A DNA stretch of 64,000 nt from Kribbella catacumbae DSM 19601 (lineage in GTDB: Bacteria; Actinomycetota; Actinomycetes; Propionibacteriales; Kribbellaceae). Shown here piece by piece: positions 43,750 to 52,906 of the stretch. The notes below the pieces were generated by a model that searched no databases, was not told where the DNA came from, and worked only from the letters and a program-made list of their open reading frames with translations. The position numbers and the translations under genes are program-made. The stretch is taken from assembly GCF_000372465.1 (NCBI RefSeq), contig NZ_AQUZ01000037.1:30128-94127 (forward strand), in the 5' to 3' direction. Numbering within the stretch: position 1 is the first letter of the stretch; each line of letters starts with the position of its first letter.

Positions 43750-44790
43750 ATGTCTGTACGTTCCGCCCGGCTACTGATCATCGTCGGGCTCAGCTCGATG
43801 GCCCTGATCGCCTGTACGAGCAACACTCCCGAAGCAGAGAAGACCACGGACTCCGGCACCCAGCAGGTCGCTGCCAAGGGCAACGACGAGCCGGGCAAGA
43901 AGGTGAAGATCGGCTTCTCCGCACCGGCCGCCGACCACGGCTGGATGGGCGCGATCACCAAGGCGACCCAGGCCGAGGCGAAGAAGTACTCCGACGTCGA
44001 GCTGGTCGTCGCCGAGGGCACCAACGACGTGAACCTGCAGATCAGCCAGGTGGAGACCTTCATCAACCAGAAGGTCGACGCGATCGTGCTGCTGCCCTTC
44101 GACGGCGCCGCGCTCACCCCGGTGGCGATCAAGGCGATGGAGGCGGGCATCACGGTGGTGAACGTGGACCGCGAGTTCGGCAGCACCTTCGCGGCCCGGA
44201 CCACCGTCCTCGGCGACAACTTGGGCATGGGCGTCTCGGCCGGCACCTACGTCTGCAAGGAGATGAAGGGCAAGAAGGACGCCGTCATCGCCGAGATCGC
44301 CGGGATCGACTCGCTGCCGCTGACCCAGGCGCGCAGCGCGGGCTTCAAGGAAGCGCTGGCCGACTGTGGGCTGAAGGTCAACAACCGGGTCGCGGCCGAG
44401 TTCACCGTCGAGTCGGGTGAGAAGGCGGCCGCCAACCTGTTGCAGGCGGCACCGAAGATCGATGCGATCTGGAACCACGACGACGACCAGGGGGTCGGCG
44501 TGATGGCCGCGATCAAGAACTCCGGCCGCAAGGAGTTCTTCGTCGTCGGTGGGGCCGGCTCGGCGAACGTGATGCGTGACATCAAGGCCGGCAACACGTT
44601 GCTGAAGGCCACCGTCATCTATCCGTCCACGCAGGGCGCCGACGGCGTCAGGCTGGCCCGGCTGCTGGTCCAGAAGAAGGCCCTCGGCGACCTGGTGGAG
44701 GTCGAGGTACCGCGCACGATCCAGCTGTACGCGCCGGTCGTCACCAAGGACAACGTGGACCAGTACCTGCCGACCGCCTTCGAGAGCTGA
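43750..44790 (+). CDS. Sugar-binding lipoprotein (periplasmic-binding-protein I family)
   Basis: A 346-residue lipoprotein. Signal peptide and lipobox SSMALIACTS (Cys about 21), then a Peripla_BP_4 fold (KIGFSAPAADHGWMGAITKA, QVETFINQKVDAIVLLPFDG, TVVNVDREF, GVSAGTYVCKEM, IWNHDDDQGVGVMAAIKNS). ATG 43750 has GGAGGACAGG upstream. It delivers the sugar to the RbsA/RbsC-type importer. The conserved Asp/Arg/Asn contact residues of ribose/xylose binders are present (DREF, NHDDDQG), but specificity is not clear. Confidence 0.93.
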   Translation: MSVRSARLLIIVGLSSMALIACTSNTPEAEKTTDSGTQQVAAKGNDEPGKKVKIGFSAPAADHGWMGAITKATQAEAKKYSDVELVVAEGTNDVNLQISQVETFINQKVDAIVLLPFDGAALTPVAIKAMEAGITVVNVDREFGSTFAARTTVLGDNLGMGVSAGTYVCKEMKGKKDAVIAEIAGIDSLPLTQARSAGFKEALADCGLKVNNRVAAEFTVESGEKAAANLLQAAPKIDAIWNHDDDQGVGVMAAIKNSGRKEFFVVGGAGSANVMRDIKAGNTLLKATVIYPSTQGADGVRLARLLVQKKALGDLVEVEVPRTIQLYAPVVTKDNVDQYLPTAFES

Positions 44791-44815
44791 GCACTACAGC
44801 GAGAGGAGAAACTGT

Positions 44816-45979
44816 ATGACGAACCTGGGCATCGGCCTGGTCGGGTACGCCTTCATGGGTGCCGCCCACTCACAGGCCTGGCGCAGCGCACCGCGCTTCT
44901 TCGACCTGCCTCTGCGGCCGGAGATGACGGTCCTCTGCGGCCGGAACGCGGACGCGGTCACCAAGGCCGCCGGCAAGCTCGGCTGGAGCCAGACGGAGAC
45001 CGACTGGCGCAAACTGCTCACCCGCGACGACGTGCAACTGATCGACGTCTGTACGCCGGGCGACAGCCACGCCGAGATCGCGATCGCGGCGCTGCAGGCC
45101 GGCAAGCACGTGCTCTGTGAGAAGCCCCTGGCCAACACCGTCGCGGAGGCCGAGCAGATGGCTGCCGCGGCGGCCGAGGCGGCGGCCAGCGGGATCAGGT
45201 CGATGGTCGGGTTCACCTATCGCCGGGTGCCGGCGATCGGGCTGGCCCGCCAATTGGTTGCCGAGGGCAAGCTCGGCACCATCCGGCACGTCCGGGCGCA
45301 GTACCTGCAGGACTGGATCGCCGACCCGGAGGCGCCGCTGTCCTGGCGGCTCGACAAGGAGAAGGCCGGTTCCGGCGCTCTGGGTGACATCGGCGCGCAC
45401 ATCGTCGACCTGACGCAGTACATCACCGGTGACCGGATCACCGAGGTGAGCGGCCAGCTGGAGACGTTCGTCAAGGAACGCCCGGTCGCCGCCGAGCACA
45501 GCGGACTGGCGGGAACCGCGGGCGCCGAGCGGGGACCTGTGACGGTCGACGACGCCGCGATCTTCCTGGCCCGCTTCGCCGACGGAGCGCTGGGCGTCTT
45601 CGAGGCGACCAGGTTCGCGACCGGCCGCAAGAACGCGATCCGGCTCGAGATCAACGGACAGCTCGGCAGTCTGGCGTTCGATTTCGAGGACCTGAACGAG
45701 CTGCACTTCTATGACGCGACGGAGCCGGCCGAGACCGCCGGCTTCCGTCGGATCCTCGTGACCGAGGCGGTGCATCCGTACGTCGCTGCCTGGTGGCCGC
45801 CGGGCCACCTGCTCGGTTACGAACACGGTTTCACCCATCAAGTGGTCGACCTCGTCACCGCGATCGCCGAGGGCACGGATCCCGCGCCCTCGTTCGCGGA
45901 CGGCCTGCAGGTCCAGCGCGTGCTGGCCGCGGTCGAGGACAGTTCGGCCTCCCGACAATGGCAGGAGATCCCTGAATGA
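44816..45979 (+). CDS. Gfo/Idh/MocA-family sugar oxidoreductase
   Basis: A 387-residue NAD(P)-dependent enzyme. The N-terminal Rossmann domain starts GIGLVGYAFMGAAHSQAW, and the catalytic Lys lies in the family's EKP motif (HVLCEKPLANTVAEAEQMA). The C-terminal beta-sheet domain contains GALGDIGAHIVDLTQYITGD, with the His/Asp pair used in catalysis. Members oxidise a ring hydroxyl of sugars, inositols or glycosides, often at C3. RBS GAGAGGAG at about 10 bases. Overlaps the xylA start by 4 bases (ATGA). Together with the IolE-like enzyme at the operon end it could form a 3-keto-sugar pathway. Confidence 0.92.
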   Translation: MTNLGIGLVGYAFMGAAHSQAWRSAPRFFDLPLRPEMTVLCGRNADAVTKAAGKLGWSQTETDWRKLLTRDDVQLIDVCTPGDSHAEIAIAALQAGKHVLCEKPLANTVAEAEQMAAAAAEAAASGIRSMVGFTYRRVPAIGLARQLVAEGKLGTIRHVRAQYLQDWIADPEAPLSWRLDKEKAGSGALGDIGAHIVDLTQYITGDRITEVSGQLETFVKERPVAAEHSGLAGTAGAERGPVTVDDAAIFLARFADGALGVFEATRFATGRKNAIRLEINGQLGSLAFDFEDLNELHFYDATEPAETAGFRRILVTEAVHPYVAAWWPPGHLLGYEHGFTHQVVDLVTAIAEGTDPAPSFADGLQVQRVLAAVEDSSASRQWQEIPE

Positions 45980-47151
45980 CTTCCTACTCAACGACTTCAT
46001 ATAGGCCGACCAAGGACGACAAGTTCTCCTTCGGTCTGTGGACCATCGGCTGGGAAGGAGTCGACGTCTTCGGTACCGCGGTCCGCGCGCCGCTTGACCC
46101 GGTCCTCGCGATCGAGAAGCTCGCCGAGCTGGGCGCGTCCGCCGTGTCCTTCCACGACGACGACCTGGTGCCTGACGACAGCACTCGTCAGCAGGTGCTC
46201 GAGCGGTTCACCAAGGCGCTGACCGAGCACGGCATGGTCGTCGAGATGGCGACCACCAACCTGTTCAGCCACCCCGTCTTCAAGGACGGCGGCCTGACCG
46301 CCAACGACCGCGACGTACGCCGGTACGCGCTGGCCAAGATCCTGCGCAACGTCGATCTCGCGGCCGAGCTCGGCGCGAAGACGTATGTGCTCTGGGGTGG
46401 TCGTGAAGGCTCCGAGTCGGGCGGCTCCAAGGACGTGCACGCCGCACTCGACCGGTACAAGGAGTCGATGGATCTGCTCTGCGCCTACGTGCAGGAGCAG
46501 GGCTACGACATCCGCTTCGCGCTCGAGCCGAAGCCGAACGAGCCGCGCGGCGACATCTTGTTGCCGACGGTCGGGCACGCGATCGCGTTCATCAACGACC
46601 TCGAGCACCCTGAGCTGGTCGGCATCAACCCCGAGGTCGGCCACGAGCAGATGGCCGGGCTCAACTACGCGCACGGCATCGCGCAGGCGCTCTGGCACGG
46701 CAAGCTGTTCCACATCGACCTGAACGGTCAGCACGGTCCGCGGTTCGACCAGGATCTGCGCTTCGGCGCGGGCAACCTGCGAGAGGCGTTCTGGACGGTC
46801 GACGTGCTGCAGGGGTCGTCCGCCGGACCGGCGTACGACGGCTATGTGCACTTCGACTACAAGCCGCCGCGGACCGAGGACCTCGAAGGTGTCTGGGAGA
46901 CCGCTCGCGGCTGCATGCGCAACTACCTGATCCTGCGGGAGAAGGTGCAGGCGTTCCGGGCCGACCCGGAGGTCGCCGAAGCGCTGGCCGTGGCTCGGGT
47001 GGCTGAGCTCGCCCAGCCGACGCTCGGTGCCGGCGAGAGCCTGGCCGAGCTGCGCAAGGCGACGTACGACGCAGATGCTCTGGCCCAGCGTGGTCTCGGC
47101 TTCGAGCGCCTCGACCAGCTGGCGATGGAGCACTTGCTCGGCGTCCGGTAA
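45976..47151 (+). CDS. xylA: Xylose isomerase
   Basis: Converts D-xylose to D-xylulose (and D-glucose to D-fructose), cytosolic. The 391-residue protein closely matches the actinomycete type. Active-site residues are in place: His60 and Asp63 (SFHDDDLVPDD), metal ligands Glu184 (LEPKPNEPRGD), Glu220 and His223 (NPEVGHEQMAGLN), the HIDLNGQ Asp, the DQDLRFG acidic pair, and HFDYKPPRTED. ATG overlaps the oxidoreductase stop. No xylB kinase follows, which is unusual for a xylose operon; the kinase must be elsewhere, or the enzyme serves another aldose here. Confidence 0.96.
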   Translation: MTSYSTTSYRPTKDDKFSFGLWTIGWEGVDVFGTAVRAPLDPVLAIEKLAELGASAVSFHDDDLVPDDSTRQQVLERFTKALTEHGMVVEMATTNLFSHPVFKDGGLTANDRDVRRYALAKILRNVDLAAELGAKTYVLWGGREGSESGGSKDVHAALDRYKESMDLLCAYVQEQGYDIRFALEPKPNEPRGDILLPTVGHAIAFINDLEHPELVGINPEVGHEQMAGLNYAHGIAQALWHGKLFHIDLNGQHGPRFDQDLRFGAGNLREAFWTVDVLQGSSAGPAYDGYVHFDYKPPRTEDLEGVWETARGCMRNYLILREKVQAFRADPEVAEALAVARVAELAQPTLGAGESLAELRKATYDADALAQRGLGFERLDQLAMEHLLGVR

Positions 47152-47224
47152 CACCAACACCATCCCGCGCAGGGCAGAGCACGGGACCCGCAGTAGCTGA
47201 ACTTGCAATACCAGGGCCGAACAA

Positions 47225-47243
47225 TCCAGGGACCCGCCCTGGA
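47225..47243 (+). promoter_or_regulatory. Small perfect hairpin before the ThuA-protein gene
   Basis: TCCAGGG and CCCTGGA flank a 5-base loop, 45 bases before the next start codon, in the 136-base gap after xylA. There is no T-tract, so it may act as an attenuator, mRNA stabiliser or operator rather than a full terminator. Confidence 0.4.
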
Positions 47244-47287
47244 ACCCGATGGAGCGCGCGCCTTATCCGACCCATGAGGAGCATTCC

Positions 47288-50200
47288 ATGATCCAGCTAC
47301 GCCGGCACGGCACGTTCATCCGTGCTCTCGTGCTCGCCCTGATCGCCACCTTGGTGATCCCGTTGTCCGCGACGACCGCTCAGGCCCATCCCGGCCATGG
47401 GGACGAGACGTTCAACGCACTGATCTTCAGCAAGACGGCCGGGTTCCGGCACGACTCGATCCCGGCCGGCATCCAGGCGATCAAGGACCTGGCCGCGGCC
47501 AACAACTTCACCGTCACCGCGACCGAGGACGCGGCGATGTTCAACGACACCGAGCTGGCGAAGTACGAGGTCGTCATCTGGCTGTCGACGACGGGCGACG
47601 TCCTGAACGCCGATCAGCAGGCAGCCTTCGAGCGCTACATCCGTGCAGGCGGCGGGTACGCCGGAGTGCACGCCGCATCGGACACGGAGTACGACTGGCC
47701 TTGGTACGGCAAGCTGGTCGGCAGCTACTTCGACAGCCACCCGCCCGGTACGCCGAACGCGACGGTGAAGGTGGAGGACCACGCGCACCCGTCGACCGCC
47801 GAGGCGCCGACGACCTGGCCGCGGACGGACGAGTGGTACAACTACCGCACCAACCCGCGTGGCGCCGTGCACGTGCTCGCCTCGCTCGACGAGTCGACGT
47901 ACACCGGCGGCAACATGGGCGCCGAGCACCCGATCGCGTGGTGCCAGGACTACGACGGCGGCCGCGCCTGGTACACCGGCATGGGGCACACGATCGAGTC
48001 GTTCGCCGACGCTACGTTCCGCAAGCACCTGCTCGGTGGCCTCAAGACCGCCGCGGGGGTGCAGCCGGCCGACTGTGGCGCATCGCTGAGCGACAGCTAC
48101 GAGAAGGTCACGCTGGACGACGACACCGCGAACCCGATGGAACTCGCGATCGCCACCGACGGCAGGGTTTTCTACATCGACCGCAACGGCGCGGTGAAGA
48201 TCATCAAGACCGACGGGTCCGTCCTGACCGCCGGCACCCTCAACGTCTATACCGGCCAGGAGTTCGGGCTGCTCGGCATCGCGCTCGATCCGGCCTTCGC
48301 CCAGAACGGCTTCCTCTATCTCTACTACTCGCCGGCGGGCAGCGAACCTTATGACAAGGTGTCGCGCTTCAAGGTCACCGGAGACACTCTCGACCTGGCG
48401 AGCGAGAAGCAGGTACTGCGGATCGACACCCAGCGCAACGAGTGCTGCCATGCCGGCGGCGCACTGGAGTTCGATGGCCAGGGCAACCTCTTTGTTGCCA
48501 CCGGCGACAACAGCAACCCGTTCGACTCCGACGGCTACTCGCCGCTGGACGAGCGGACCGGTCGCGCGCCCTGGGACGCCCAGCGCAGCGCCGCCAACAG
48601 TAACAACCTGAACGGCAAGGTGCTGAAGATCCACCCCGAGGCCGACGGCAGCTACACGATTCCGGCGGGCAACATGTTCCCGGCCGGAACGGCGAAGACG
48701 CGCCCGGAGATCTTCGCGATGGGCTTCCGGAACCCCTTCCGGATCGGCATCGACCCGACCACCAACAACCTCTTCGTCGCCGACTACGGACCAGATGCCG
48801 GGCAGGTCTCACCGACGCGCGGCCCGGACGGCCGGGTCGAGTGGAACATCCTGGACAAGCCCGGCTTCTACGGCTGGCCGTACTGCGTCGGCAACAACAC
48901 GCCGTACAACGACTTCGACTTCGCCACCGGTACTGCGGGCGCCACCTTCAACTGTGCGGCCCCGGTCAACGCGTCGCCGAACAACACCGGCATCACTCAG
49001 TTGCCCGCGGCAATCCCGGCGACGATGTGGATGGGCAAGTCGACAACCGGCGTACCCGAGATCGGCGGTAGCGGTGCGCCGATGACGAGTGGTGCGTACA
49101 AGTTCGACCCGGACAGCGACTCGGATCGCAAGTGGCCGAAGTACTTCGACGGCAAGGCCGTATGGGCCGACTGGAACGACAGCCGGTTGTTCTCGGTGCA
49201 GTTGAAGGACGACCGGGCCGGGGTCTCCGACGTCTCGCGGATGCTGCAGAAGCTGGCCTTCATCCGGCCGCACGCGTTGCAGTTCGGACCGGACGGCGCG
49301 CTCTATGTGATCGAGTGGGGGAGCGGGTTCGGCGGTAACAATGCCGACTCGGGTATCTACCGAATCGACTATGTGCAAGGCAATCGAGCGCCGATCGCGC
49401 AGTTCAGCACGGACAAGACGTCCGGCTCGCTGCCGCTGACCGTCGCGTTCGACTCGACCGGTTCGCGCGATCCGGATGGTCAGCCGATCACGCTCGCGTG
49501 GGACTTCGACGGCAATGGGACGACGGACAGTACCGAGGCGAAGCCCTCGCACACCTACACGATGGCCGGGGTGTTCACGGCCCGGCTGACGGTGACCGAC
49601 ACCGACGGCCGGACTGCCGTCTCCAACCGATCGATCACGGCCGGCAACACCGCGCCGACGATCACGGTGGAAGCACCGGTCGACGGTGGGTTCTTCGACT
49701 TCGGCGACACGATCAAGTACAAGGTCACCGTCACCGATCCCGAGGACGGCACGGTCGACTGCGCTGACGTGATCACGCAGCCCGCGCTCGGCCACGACGA
49801 GCACGCTCACGATTATGAGCAGTACCACGGCTGTGAAGGCGTCATCCCGGTCAACGGGGACAACGGCCATGTCGGGGCGAACATCTTCGGCATCGTCAAG
49901 GTGAAGTACACCGACAAGGGTGCGCCGGGCGCCGGGCGGCTGACCACCGAGAAGGTCGTGCAGCTCCAGCCGAAGACGCGCGAGGCGGAGTACTTCAGCG
50001 AGACCGGTGGTCCGGGCGACACGGCCGGCGTACGGGTCGAGGACACCGGTGACGTGGCCGGTGGCGGCAAGAACATCGGGTTCATCGAAGACGGCGACTG
50101 GTGGGGCTGGAAGCCGACCAACCTGACCGGGATCACCCAGCTCCAGCTGCGAGCGGCGTCGCCTGAGGCCGGGGCCACCGTGCAGGTGCGGCAAGGCTCG

Positions 50201-52678
50201 CCGACGGATGGACCGATCGTTGCCACCATCAACGTCACACCGACCGGTGCGTGGCAGACCTACGGCAACTTCACCGCGGACGTCTCCGGCGCATCGCTGA
50301 CCAGCGGACCGCTGTACTTCGTCAAGACGACCGGGCAGCTGAACGTCAACTGGGTGAAGTTCATCGGCAAGGGCATCACGGAGAACCAGCGGCCCACCGT
50401 GTCGATCAGCGCGACGCCAGTGCAGGGCAAGGCACCGCTGAAGGTCGACTTCACCGCGACGGCGACCGACCCTGAAGGCGACGTCCCGTTGTCCTACGTG
50501 TGGAGCTTCGGCGACGGCGCGACCGCCACCGGCGCAACTGTCAGCCACACCTACACGACCTCCGGTACCCACGACGCGACCGTCACCGTGACGGATGCGA
50601 AGGGTGCGGCCGGTACGTCGCACGTGCAGGTGAAGGTGGACGCGAGTGCTCCGCCGACCTGCCTGACCGGTCGCTCGGACGGTTTCGAGGGGACGACGCT
50701 CGATACCGGCCGGTGGAACTCCATTGTCAGAGGCAACCAGGAGCTTGCCGTCAGCAACGGCAACCTGGTGCTGCCGTTGACGGCGACGGACATCTACGGC
50801 ACGGGCAACACCGGTACGCCGAACATCGTGCTCCAGCCGCTCCAAGCGGGAGCATGGCAGGCGACGGCGAAACTGACGATGCCGGCTCGGCTCGCGTACC
50901 AGCAGGCCGGGTTGATCGTCTACGGAGACGACGACAACTACGCCAAGATGGTGATCCAGGGTCGCTCGACGGGTGCGCCTTCGGCCAATGACCGGATCTT
51001 CCAGTTCATCCGCGAAGAGGCCGGTGCGCCGAACGAGGTGTCCGCGTCGAACACGGCCAACCTGGGTGCGGCGTACCCGGACACCGTCTGGGTCCGCTTC
51101 ACCAGCAACGGCCAGGACCTGCGGGCGTCGTACAGCGCTGATGGCGCGACGTTCGTGGACATGCCGGAGACGAAGCAGCTGGGCGGGATCAGCAACCCGA
51201 AGATCGGGATGTTCGGGCTGGCCAACCGGGCCGAGGCGCTGCCGATCTCGGCGCAGTTCGACTACTTCACCATCACGCCGGACGACACCGCCGAGGTGCC
51301 GACCCCGGACGACCAGTTCGACGGTACTGCGCTGGATGCCTGCCGCTGGTCGGCAAGCGTGCGGCCGGACGCATCGGCGTACCGGGTGACCGGTGGTGGG
51401 CTCGAGATCGACACGAGCAAGGGCGACATCTACCAGGGCACGGCCACGAACCCGAAGAACCTGCTGCTGCAGCCGGCTCCCGACGGTGACTGGACGATCG
51501 AGACCAAGGTGGACGGGTCCGCGTTCGACGAGAGATACCAGCAGGGCGGCCTGATGGTGTACGGCGACGACGCGAACTACGTGAAGCTCGACTTCCTCAC
51601 CACGAATGCCGCTGGTGGCACCGTGACCCGCGGGATCGAGCTGCGCAGCGAAGTGAACAACGCGATCGTCCAACCGGCGCCGAACGCCTCGCCGGCACCC
51701 ACCCAGGGTGTCTGGTACCTGCGGCTGGCGAAGAGCGGCACGACCTATACCGGGTCGTACAGCGCGGACGGGCTGGAGTGGACCGCACTGCCGGCCGTCA
51801 CCAACACCGCACTGAGCTCGGCGAGCTTCGGGATCTATGCCTTCGGGGTCGACCAGGTCGCTTCGAAGACGGCGAAGTTCGACTACTTCAAGCTCGTCAA
51901 GGACACGGTGGCGCCGCAGGTGAACCTGTCGGTCAACCCGTCGGCGCCCTCAGGGGACAACGGTTGGTGGACCGATGCTGTGGTCGCGACGGCGATGGCG
52001 ACTGACAACCAGCCGGGCCAGCTCTACCTGGAGCAGAAGCTCGGGTCGGGCGACTGGGCGGAGTACACGACTCCGGTCAATCTGGCGGCGGATGGCACCC
52101 ACACCCTCCAGATGCGGGCGAGTGACACCGCCGGCAACGTGTCCGAACCCAAGTCGGTAACGGTCAAGATCGACAAGACCGTCCCGGCAGCGACGGTGAC
52201 GGGTCTGGCGGCTGGTGCCGAGCTCGGTGTGGCGAGTCTGGCCACGGTGGCGGCGACAGCCACGGATGCGCTCTCCGGGATGGCCGGCGTGACGCTGACC
52301 ATCGACGGGCAGCCTCTCCCGGCGACCGGCAAGCTCGACGGCATGCTGCTCGGTCTGGGCGCGCACGAAGTGATCGCCCGGGCGTCGGACAAGGCCAGCA
52401 ACACCTCGGTGACGAAGGTGCCGTTCACCGTCATCGCGACGTACGCCCAGGCGATCGAGGTGGTCAAGCGGTACCGGGACGTCCGGACGCTGGCGCTGGA
52501 GCCCACCGTGGTGATGAAGGTGCGGCTGCGGGCGGCTGAGCGGGAGCACGCCAAGGGTCGTCTCGCGGCGGCCCGGACCGCGATGGACACGTACCTGGCC
52601 GAGGCTCAGAAGGTCGCCGACGTACCGGCCAGGACGCTGCTTGTCGCCATCGGTCAGGACCTCAGGAAGAGGATCTGA
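47288..52678 (+). CDS. Giant secreted ThuA / sugar-dehydrogenase-like / carbohydrate-binding protein
   Basis: A 1,796-residue exported multidomain protein. Signal peptide to about residue 33 (cleavage after TTAQA). ThuA-like domain ~40-255 (NALIFSKTAGFRHDSIPAGI, GGGYAGVHAASDTEYDWPWY). GSDH/PQQ-sugar-dehydrogenase-like beta-propeller ~271-698 (ECCHAGGALEFDGQGNLFVA, AMGFRNPFRIGIDPTTNNLF). PKD ~700-785. A His/Glu-rich insert ~788-896. CBM6-like ~898-1025 (EAEYFSETGGPGD, GDWWGWKPTNL). Second PKD ~1035-1118. Two DUF1349/laminin-G-like sandwiches ~1125-1335 and ~1338-1540. Two Ig-like repeats to ~1716 and a helical C-terminus. ATG 47288 has GAGGAG. Probably binds polysaccharide and oxidises or cleaves sugars outside the cell; no sorting signal is seen. 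Confidence 0.88.
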   Translation: MIQLRRHGTFIRALVLALIATLVIPLSATTAQAHPGHGDETFNALIFSKTAGFRHDSIPAGIQAIKDLAAANNFTVTATEDAAMFNDTELAKYEVVIWLSTTGDVLNADQQAAFERYIRAGGGYAGVHAASDTEYDWPWYGKLVGSYFDSHPPGTPNATVKVEDHAHPSTAEAPTTWPRTDEWYNYRTNPRGAVHVLASLDESTYTGGNMGAEHPIAWCQDYDGGRAWYTGMGHTIESFADATFRKHLLGGLKTAAGVQPADCGASLSDSYEKVTLDDDTANPMELAIATDGRVFYIDRNGAVKIIKTDGSVLTAGTLNVYTGQEFGLLGIALDPAFAQNGFLYLYYSPAGSEPYDKVSRFKVTGDTLDLASEKQVLRIDTQRNECCHAGGALEFDGQGNLFVATGDNSNPFDSDGYSPLDERTGRAPWDAQRSAANSNNLNGKVLKIHPEADGSYTIPAGNMFPAGTAKTRPEIFAMGFRNPFRIGIDPTTNNLFVADYGPDAGQVSPTRGPDGRVEWNILDKPGFYGWPYCVGNNTPYNDFDFATGTAGATFNCAAPVNASPNNTGITQLPAAIPATMWMGKSTTGVPEIGGSGAPMTSGAYKFDPDSDSDRKWPKYFDGKAVWADWNDSRLFSVQLKDDRAGVSDVSRMLQKLAFIRPHALQFGPDGALYVIEWGSGFGGNNADSGIYRIDYVQGNRAPIAQFSTDKTSGSLPLTVAFDSTGSRDPDGQPITLAWDFDGNGTTDSTEAKPSHTYTMAGVFTARLTVTDTDGRTAVSNRSITAGNTAPTITVEAPVDGGFFDFGDTIKYKVTVTDPEDGTVDCADVITQPALGHDEHAHDYEQYHGCEGVIPVNGDNGHVGANIFGIVKVKYTDKGAPGAGRLTTEKVVQLQPKTREAEYFSETGGPGDTAGVRVEDTGDVAGGGKNIGFIEDGDWWGWKPTNLTGITQLQLRAASPEAGATVQVRQGSPTDGPIVATINVTPTGAWQTYGNFTADVSGASLTSGPLYFVKTTGQLNVNWVKFIGKGITENQRPTVSISATPVQGKAPLKVDFTATATDPEGDVPLSYVWSFGDGATATGATVSHTYTTSGTHDATVTVTDAKGAAGTSHVQVKVDASAPPTCLTGRSDGFEGTTLDTGRWNSIVRGNQELAVSNGNLVLPLTATDIYGTGNTGTPNIVLQPLQAGAWQATAKLTMPARLAYQQAGLIVYGDDDNYAKMVIQGRSTGAPSANDRIFQFIREEAGAPNEVSASNTANLGAAYPDTVWVRFTSNGQDLRASYSADGATFVDMPETKQLGGISNPKIGMFGLANRAEALPISAQFDYFTITPDDTAEVPTPDDQFDGTALDACRWSASVRPDASAYRVTGGGLEIDTSKGDIYQGTATNPKNLLLQPAPDGDWTIETKVDGSAFDERYQQGGLMVYGDDANYVKLDFLTTNAAGGTVTRGIELRSEVNNAIVQPAPNASPAPTQGVWYLRLAKSGTTYTGSYSADGLEWTALPAVTNTALSSASFGIYAFGVDQVASKTAKFDYFKLVKDTVAPQVNLSVNPSAPSGDNGWWTDAVVATAMATDNQPGQLYLEQKLGSGDWAEYTTPVNLAADGTHTLQMRASDTAGNVSEPKSVTVKIDKTVPAATVTGLAAGAELGVASLATVAATATDALSGMAGVTLTIDGQPLPATGKLDGMLLGLGAHEVIARASDKASNTSVTKVPFTVIATYAQAIEVVKRYRDVRTLALEPTVVMKVRLRAAEREHAKGRLAAARTAMDTYLAEAQKVADVPARTLLVAIGQDLRKRI

Positions 52679-52692
52679 CCCCATGTTCGTCG

Positions 52693-52797
52693 CCGTGCGA
52701 TACCGCACCCTGTCCGACGCGGAGAGGCGGACAGGAGCTCCTGTGACCCGGGGTGGTTCGGCCCCGCCCCGGGGTGCGGGAGAGCGGTATCGCACGG
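52693..52797 (+). repeat. Structured intergenic element with nested inverted repeats
   Basis: A perfect 14-bp outer stem (52693-52706 with 52784-52797; arm CCGTGCGATACCGC) encloses two inner hairpins: an 8-bp stem CCTGTCCG (52709-52716 / 52728-52735) and a 7-bp stem CCCGGGG (52747-52753 / 52767-52773). The result is a three-way-junction shape. A competing pairing of CCGCACCC (52703-52710) with GGGTGCGG (52772-52779) is also possible. It fills the gap between the giant protein and the IolE-like gene. It could be a miniature repeat element, an RNA processing site or a regulatory leader. Confidence 0.7.
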
Positions 52798-52906
52798 TCG
52801 GCGGGGGGACCGGCTCGTCCGGTTCCAGTCCCCGGCGCCGCGGCCAGCGCTCCGGCCACGGCGCCGTGGGACACCCCTTTGATCCCTTGTGCAGAAGGAG
52901 TTTGTG

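Noticed and set aside
48809..51673. A 954-codon minus-strand frame opposite the giant ThuA protein
   Set aside because: Arg/Val/His-rich antisense frame with no start signal or domains; the plus-strand protein has recognisable domains throughout.
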